From Halobacteriovorax sp. (GTDB lineage Bacteria; Bdellovibrionota; Bacteriovoracia; Bacteriovoracales; Bacteriovoracaceae), in NCBI GenBank assembly GCA_002716825.1, contig PBCC01000003.1:1-45236 (forward strand): a stretch of DNA of 45,236 nucleotides. The letters are read 5' to 3'. Shown here one piece after another: positions 42,033 to 45,236 of the stretch. Position 1 is the stretch's first letter, and every line of letters begins with the position of its first letter. Below the pieces are notes generated by a model, which did no database searches, had not been told where the DNA came from, and worked only from the letters and a program-made list of their open reading frames with translations. The position numbers were made by a program, and so were the translations under genes.

Positions 42033-42059
42033 TTATCGGCATTCAAGCAAATTACTTGA
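42033..42059 (-). promoter_or_regulatory. FliA (sigma-28)-type promoter of the FecR-domain gene
   Basis: On the minus strand TCAAGTAA (42052-42059), an 11-base spacer and GCCGATAA (42033-42040) appear. The -10 is an exact match to the sigma-28 consensus and the spacing is exact; the -35 matches 5 of 8 positions of TAAAGTTT. The predicted transcript starts about 70 bases before the ATG at 41956. Confidence 0.65.
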
Positions 42060-42160
42060 ATTCATCTGTCCAGTATTTATGGCAATGAAGAGCTATATAT
42101 TTGAAATGACAGTTTTTTCCGTTAGAGGACGCACCTCATTTTCGTTCGTAAAATAGATCC

Positions 42161-43780
42161 ATGACTAAACTGCTGATATTGGCTCTCATCTTATCTACCT
42201 ATAATTGCATGGCCAATATCGTCGAGCTTCAAGAAGTGAGATTAGCGAAAGCTCAAATTGCGCTGGCTCAAGATAAAGACAAAGAGGCTCTTTCTATTAT
42301 TTCAAAAAACCTGGATCCTAATCACTTTCATCGCGCTAGCTATCAATTTTTGATCGACTATCATTTAAAAGAAAAGAATACCTCTAAGGCGCTTAAAGTT
42401 CTCTACTACATGATTGGAAAGCTGCACGATAAGCGGGTTCTGCAGGCTAGATTCAATGAAAACTTTATTCCTTTTATCGCCACCTTGGGAACGCCTTCAA
42501 GAGAAGCGATGGAAGTCTACTTCAGTATCGCAGAACTCTATTTTCAGCTTTACAACCGCGGTGAATTCTCAAAAGAGTACGAGGCAAGACTTCTAAGTCT
42601 TTCTCAAAAATATTTTGAGTTCTTACAGTACTACCGCTTTGATTTGGCCCTAACGAAGATTTATCTCGGTAAAATTCATGGTGAGCGAGAAAACTATCCC
42701 GATGCGCTAGAGCAATTCATGCAAGCCAAGGAAATTTTCAAAGAAGAATACGCTATCGAGGGTGAAGAGGGACTCGAAGACGTTAACCTATTAATTGGAA
42801 CAGCTCTTTTACAAGGTGGTCGACTTGATCCTGGATCAATCTATTTAAGATCAATTTACTTTAACAATGAAGCCACCGCTTCAACTAAAGCCATCGCCCA
42901 GGAATACCTCAATATTTTAACCTATAGTTTTATTTCAGCGTCTGCCAGTATGAGTTATGGTTACACCTCAAATGTTTATCAGCTCAACGAATTTCAACTT
43001 TCTAACTTTAGTACCGTCGAACAATTCGTTGGGCCTAGAGATGGAATAAGTTCTAAATTAAATGGAACTATCTTTTATAATGCTCCTGGATTAACCGAGA
43101 CTGTTAGCGGGCTCTTCTTGGCAACTTTCTCACAGGAAAGTTTCTCGCACGAGCTTCATCAAAACAGAAATGAGCGAAGTCTTACCGCTGGTTCAGAGTT
43201 TAAGTATGAAGGTTTACAAAAGTATATTCCCAAGGTTCGTTTTTACTATACTTACACATCAGTACCAACGGCCAATAATGATGAGTTCAAAAAAGCTTCC
43301 AGTACAAACCTTCTAGAGTTCTCACTCACAAGAGCAATCCGTTCCGGCTCTTTGGTTTACTCTTTGCCATATTCGATGACTAGCTACTCCGGTGGCACAG
43401 AGGAGAACTCTCTTGGTTTTAGCGTGAGCTATACTCCTTATTGGTCAAATAAGCTTTTCTCCCCTTCTTACAGTATTGCGGCATTTACGAGGGAAGAGGC
43501 TGGCATTGAAACCAATTCAACTCGCTATGATTTGTCTCTTGGCGTGCAAAGCGAGTGGAGCAGCAAACTCTCCACTTTTAGTAATTTACTCTTTAGGTTG
43601 AATAATAACGATAATACTTTTCTCGATTTCAAAGAGTACGAAGCGTTATTTAATACAACTTATATACTCCCATTAGGCTTTAGTCTTTCGGGAGATTTTT
43701 CGTGGCGCAAGAGAACAGCGACAATTGGCACCGAACTTAATGTTTGGACAGCGTTTCTTGGAGCATCGTTTACTTACTGA
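42161..43780 (+). CDS. TPR-containing outer-membrane beta-barrel protein (predicted)
   Basis: A 539-residue protein not assigned to a named family. A signal peptide (MTKLLILALILSTYNCMA) is followed by helical repeats of about 34-40 residues to residue 255 (for example LAKAQIALAQDKDKEALSII, YPDALEQFMQAKEIFKEEY), consistent with TPRs. From about residue 262 to the end the sequence alternates aromatic/hydrophobic and polar positions with Asn/Gly/Ser turns (SASMSYGYTSNVYQ, FSLTRAIRSGSLVYS) and ends FTY, the aromatic terminal residue of outer-membrane barrels. The TPR-plus-barrel plan recalls Slam and PgaA exporters. No Shine-Dalgarno is seen; TAAAAT lies six bases before the ATG. It is divergent from the FecR gene and 15 bases from gpmI. 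Confidence 0.7.
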   Translation: MTKLLILALILSTYNCMANIVELQEVRLAKAQIALAQDKDKEALSIISKNLDPNHFHRASYQFLIDYHLKEKNTSKALKVLYYMIGKLHDKRVLQARFNENFIPFIATLGTPSREAMEVYFSIAELYFQLYNRGEFSKEYEARLLSLSQKYFEFLQYYRFDLALTKIYLGKIHGERENYPDALEQFMQAKEIFKEEYAIEGEEGLEDVNLLIGTALLQGGRLDPGSIYLRSIYFNNEATASTKAIAQEYLNILTYSFISASASMSYGYTSNVYQLNEFQLSNFSTVEQFVGPRDGISSKLNGTIFYNAPGLTETVSGLFLATFSQESFSHELHQNRNERSLTAGSEFKYEGLQKYIPKVRFYYTYTSVPTANNDEFKKASSTNLLEFSLTRAIRSGSLVYSLPYSMTSYSGGTEENSLGFSVSYTPYWSNKLFSPSYSIAAFTREEAGIETNSTRYDLSLGVQSEWSSKLSTFSNLLFRLNNNDNTFLDFKEYEALFNTTYILPLGFSLSGDFSWRKRTATIGTELNVWTAFLGASFTY

Positions 43781-43795
43781 TATGAATGGAGACCT

Positions 43796-45236
43796 ATGAG
43801 CACAATAAAAAATATAAGTAAAAGAGTCCTACTCGTCATTCTCGATGGCTTTGGAATCAACACCGAAGACAATAAGAATGCGATTAAAGCGGCGAGCAAG
43901 CCCAACCTCGACTTTCTCTTTTCGCACTTTCCCTATACGACTATTGAAGCTGGTGGTGAGGCCGTGGGACTTCCAAAAGGAGTGGCCGGAAATTCAGAGG
44001 TGGGGCATATGAACCTTGGCGCTGGTCGCCCTGTCAGGCAAGACTTGGTTCGTATCAATGAAGCCATTCAAGCTAAGACCTTGGAGTCTATGCCTGAACT
44101 ACAAAACTTAATAACAAAAGCCAAAACGGAAAATAAAAAAGTCCATCTCATGGGCCTTCTCTCTGATGGTGGAGTTCATTCAAGCATTGATCATCTTGAG
44201 GCATTGGCCGAAATTTTATACTCCCATGATTTAGAGCTTTGGCTTCACGCCTTTGCAGATGGAAGAGACACTGAGCCCTCGTGTGCTGCAAAGTATATTG
44301 AGCGCATCGACAAAAATCCCAAAATCAAGTTCGCATCTCTTCAAGGTCGCTCTATTGGTATGGATAGAGATCGTCGTTGGGAAAAAATTAAGCGCGCCTA
44401 TGATACATTTTTAGGCAATGGTGAAAAAACGACTTTAACTCCAATAGAGTTTTTACAACAAGAGTACCAAGCAGGTAGAAGCGATGAGTTTTTAAACCCC
44501 ATTCTCTTTGACAGTCACGGCGCTATTACTAAAGACGATTGTATTTTCTTTTTTAACTTTCGCCCCGATCGCGCTATTCAACTTTCCCTCGCATTTACAG
44601 ATAAGTCTTTTAATGAATTTGAACGTCCTTTTATGGCCAAGCATTTTCTTTGTATGGTTCCCTATATTCCCGATGAAGTTCAACTGCCGATCTTATTTGA
44701 TAAAGAGCAGCTTCAAGGGGTCATGGCCGATCACCTAGAGTCACTAGGGCTCAATCAGTTTCATATCGCAGAAACTGAAAAGTACGCCCACGTGACTTAT
44801 TTTTTTAATGGTGGAAGTAAGAAAGAACATACTGGAGAGAGCTTTGTTTTAGTCCCCTCTCCAAAAGAAGTGGCGACGTATAATTTAAAGCCTGAAATGA
44901 GCGCGCCTGAAGTGACACAAAAGTTGATCGCTGCGATTGAGGATGAGAAGCAGTCTTTTATGCTAGTGAATTATGCCAACTGTGACATGGTGGGACACAC
45001 CGGAGACTTCAAGGCGGCGATCAAGGCGGTTGAGGCCGTCGATAGCTGTATTGGCGAACTGATGAAAGCCTGTGAGAAAAATGATGTCACCATGCTTTTG
45101 ACTGCCGATCACGGAAATAGTGACCAAATGGCTTACAAAGATGGTACGCCCCACACTTCGCATACCGGCGCACCTGTTCCATTTTCGCTCTATTCACCGA
45201 AGTTGGAAGGAGCTAAAATAGAGATCAGCTCGGGCC
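43796..45236 (+). CDS. gpmI: 2,3-bisphosphoglycerate-independent phosphoglycerate mutase (3' end outside window)
   Basis: Glycolytic enzyme interconverting 3- and 2-phosphoglycerate using manganese. About 480 of the usual 510 residues are present; the frame is open at the right edge. VLLVILDGFG (Asp17) begins the alkaline-phosphatase-like metal site, GVAGNSEVGHMNLGAGR places the catalytic phosphoserine at Ser67, HAFADGRDTEP and GRSIGMDRDRRW bind substrate, FFNFRPDRAIQL follows, and NYANCDMVGHTG and LTADHGNSD with HTSHT complete the metal ligands. The ATG at 43796 has GGAG four bases upstream and lies 15 bases after the beta-barrel gene, suggesting readthrough transcription from it. Confidence 0.96.
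   Translation, partial: MSTIKNISKRVLLVILDGFGINTEDNKNAIKAASKPNLDFLFSHFPYTTIEAGGEAVGLPKGVAGNSEVGHMNLGAGRPVRQDLVRINEAIQAKTLESMPELQNLITKAKTENKKVHLMGLLSDGGVHSSIDHLEALAEILYSHDLELWLHAFADGRDTEPSCAAKYIERIDKNPKIKFASLQGRSIGMDRDRRWEKIKRAYDTFLGNGEKTTLTPIEFLQQEYQAGRSDEFLNPILFDSHGAITKDDCIFFFNFRPDRAIQLSLAFTDKSFNEFERPFMAKHFLCMVPYIPDEVQLPILFDKEQLQGVMADHLESLGLNQFHIAETEKYAHVTYFFNGGSKKEHTGESFVLVPSPKEVATYNLKPEMSAPEVTQKLIAAIEDEKQSFMLVNYANCDMVGHTGDFKAAIKAVEAVDSCIGELMKACEKNDVTMLLTADHGNSDQMAYKDGTPHTSHTGAPVPFSLYSPKLEGAKIEISSG

Noticed and set aside
44492-44738. Small frames on both strands within gpmI
   Set aside because: They overlap a full-length, strongly conserved enzyme and show no family features.

Overview
The window looks like a chromosomal core region of a moderately A+T-leaning Gram-negative bacterium. 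It carries lipoproteins, outer-membrane-type proteins and many cytoplasmic enzymes. The gene content suggests a Bdellovibrionota organism of the Bacteriovorax/Halobacteriovorax/Peredibacter type. The pointers are a Suv3-type helicase, an ATP/ADP-translocase-like carrier, a LYS1-type saccharopine dehydrogenase, many acidic or Cys-containing exported proteins without known families, and a FliA-type promoter. That placement is an inference from gene content; no rRNA or marker phylogeny is available here. I see no tRNA, rRNA, CRISPR array, phage or insertion sequence.

Layout. 1-5350 (+) is one tightly overlapping operon: two ArsA-family ATPases (the first cut by the window edge), glutamate-cysteine ligase, cystathionine beta-synthase and cystathionine gamma-lyase/synthase. 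Together with adenosylhomocysteinase at 33846-35141 this forms a route S-adenosylhomocysteine -> homocysteine -> cystathionine -> cysteine -> gamma-glutamylcysteine. 5369-7933 (-) is a three-gene overlapping operon: a degenerate SpoIIE/PP2C-like protein and two exported or anchored proteins of unknown function. 8195-9639 (+) holds an HD-GYP phosphodiesterase and a lipoprotein. 9642-10709 (-) is a TonB-like-topology acidic protein, followed by a class II aldolase-like gene (+).

11372-15734 (-) is the most unusual unit: a Suv3-like RNA helicase, a DUF455 ferritin-like protein and an ATP-grasp-like protein, each overlapping the next. 15825-17063 (-) is an exported M28 aminopeptidase. 17198-20512 (+) holds a nitronate monooxygenase-like enzyme, an MFS transporter and a saccharopine dehydrogenase. 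20494-24634 (-) holds an exported protein, oligopeptidase A and an ATP/ADP-translocase-like carrier. 24738-28494 (+) is a glycan cluster (GT2, FAD-dependent mutase-like protein, Agl23-like GT-C membrane protein). A dolichol-phosphate-mannose-synthase-like enzyme sits at 32076-32813.

28484-29708 (-) pairs a DtxR-like regulator with an exported protein. 29904-32813 (+) holds a large exported protein, a DCC thiol protein and the DPM-like synthase. 32810-35141 (-) is ahcY, rpiB and a membrane protein. 35267-37433 (+) is a phosphotransferase and a THUMP/RlmL-type methyltransferase. 37430-41956 (-) holds a probable PD-(D/E)XK-fold protein, an acyl-CoA dehydrogenase, a lipoprotein and a FecR-domain protein. 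42161-45236 (+) holds a TPR/beta-barrel protein and the start of gpmI.

Genes are packed tightly: seven convergent pairs abut or overlap at their stops, and many same-strand pairs overlap by 1-20 bases. No gene-free stretch exceeds 300 bases; the largest gaps (7934-8194, 41957-42160, 29709-29903, 40733-40918) hold the regulatory-looking elements listed below. Several start codons were moved inward from the longest reading frame because a Shine-Dalgarno site and signal peptide or conserved N-terminus begin there.
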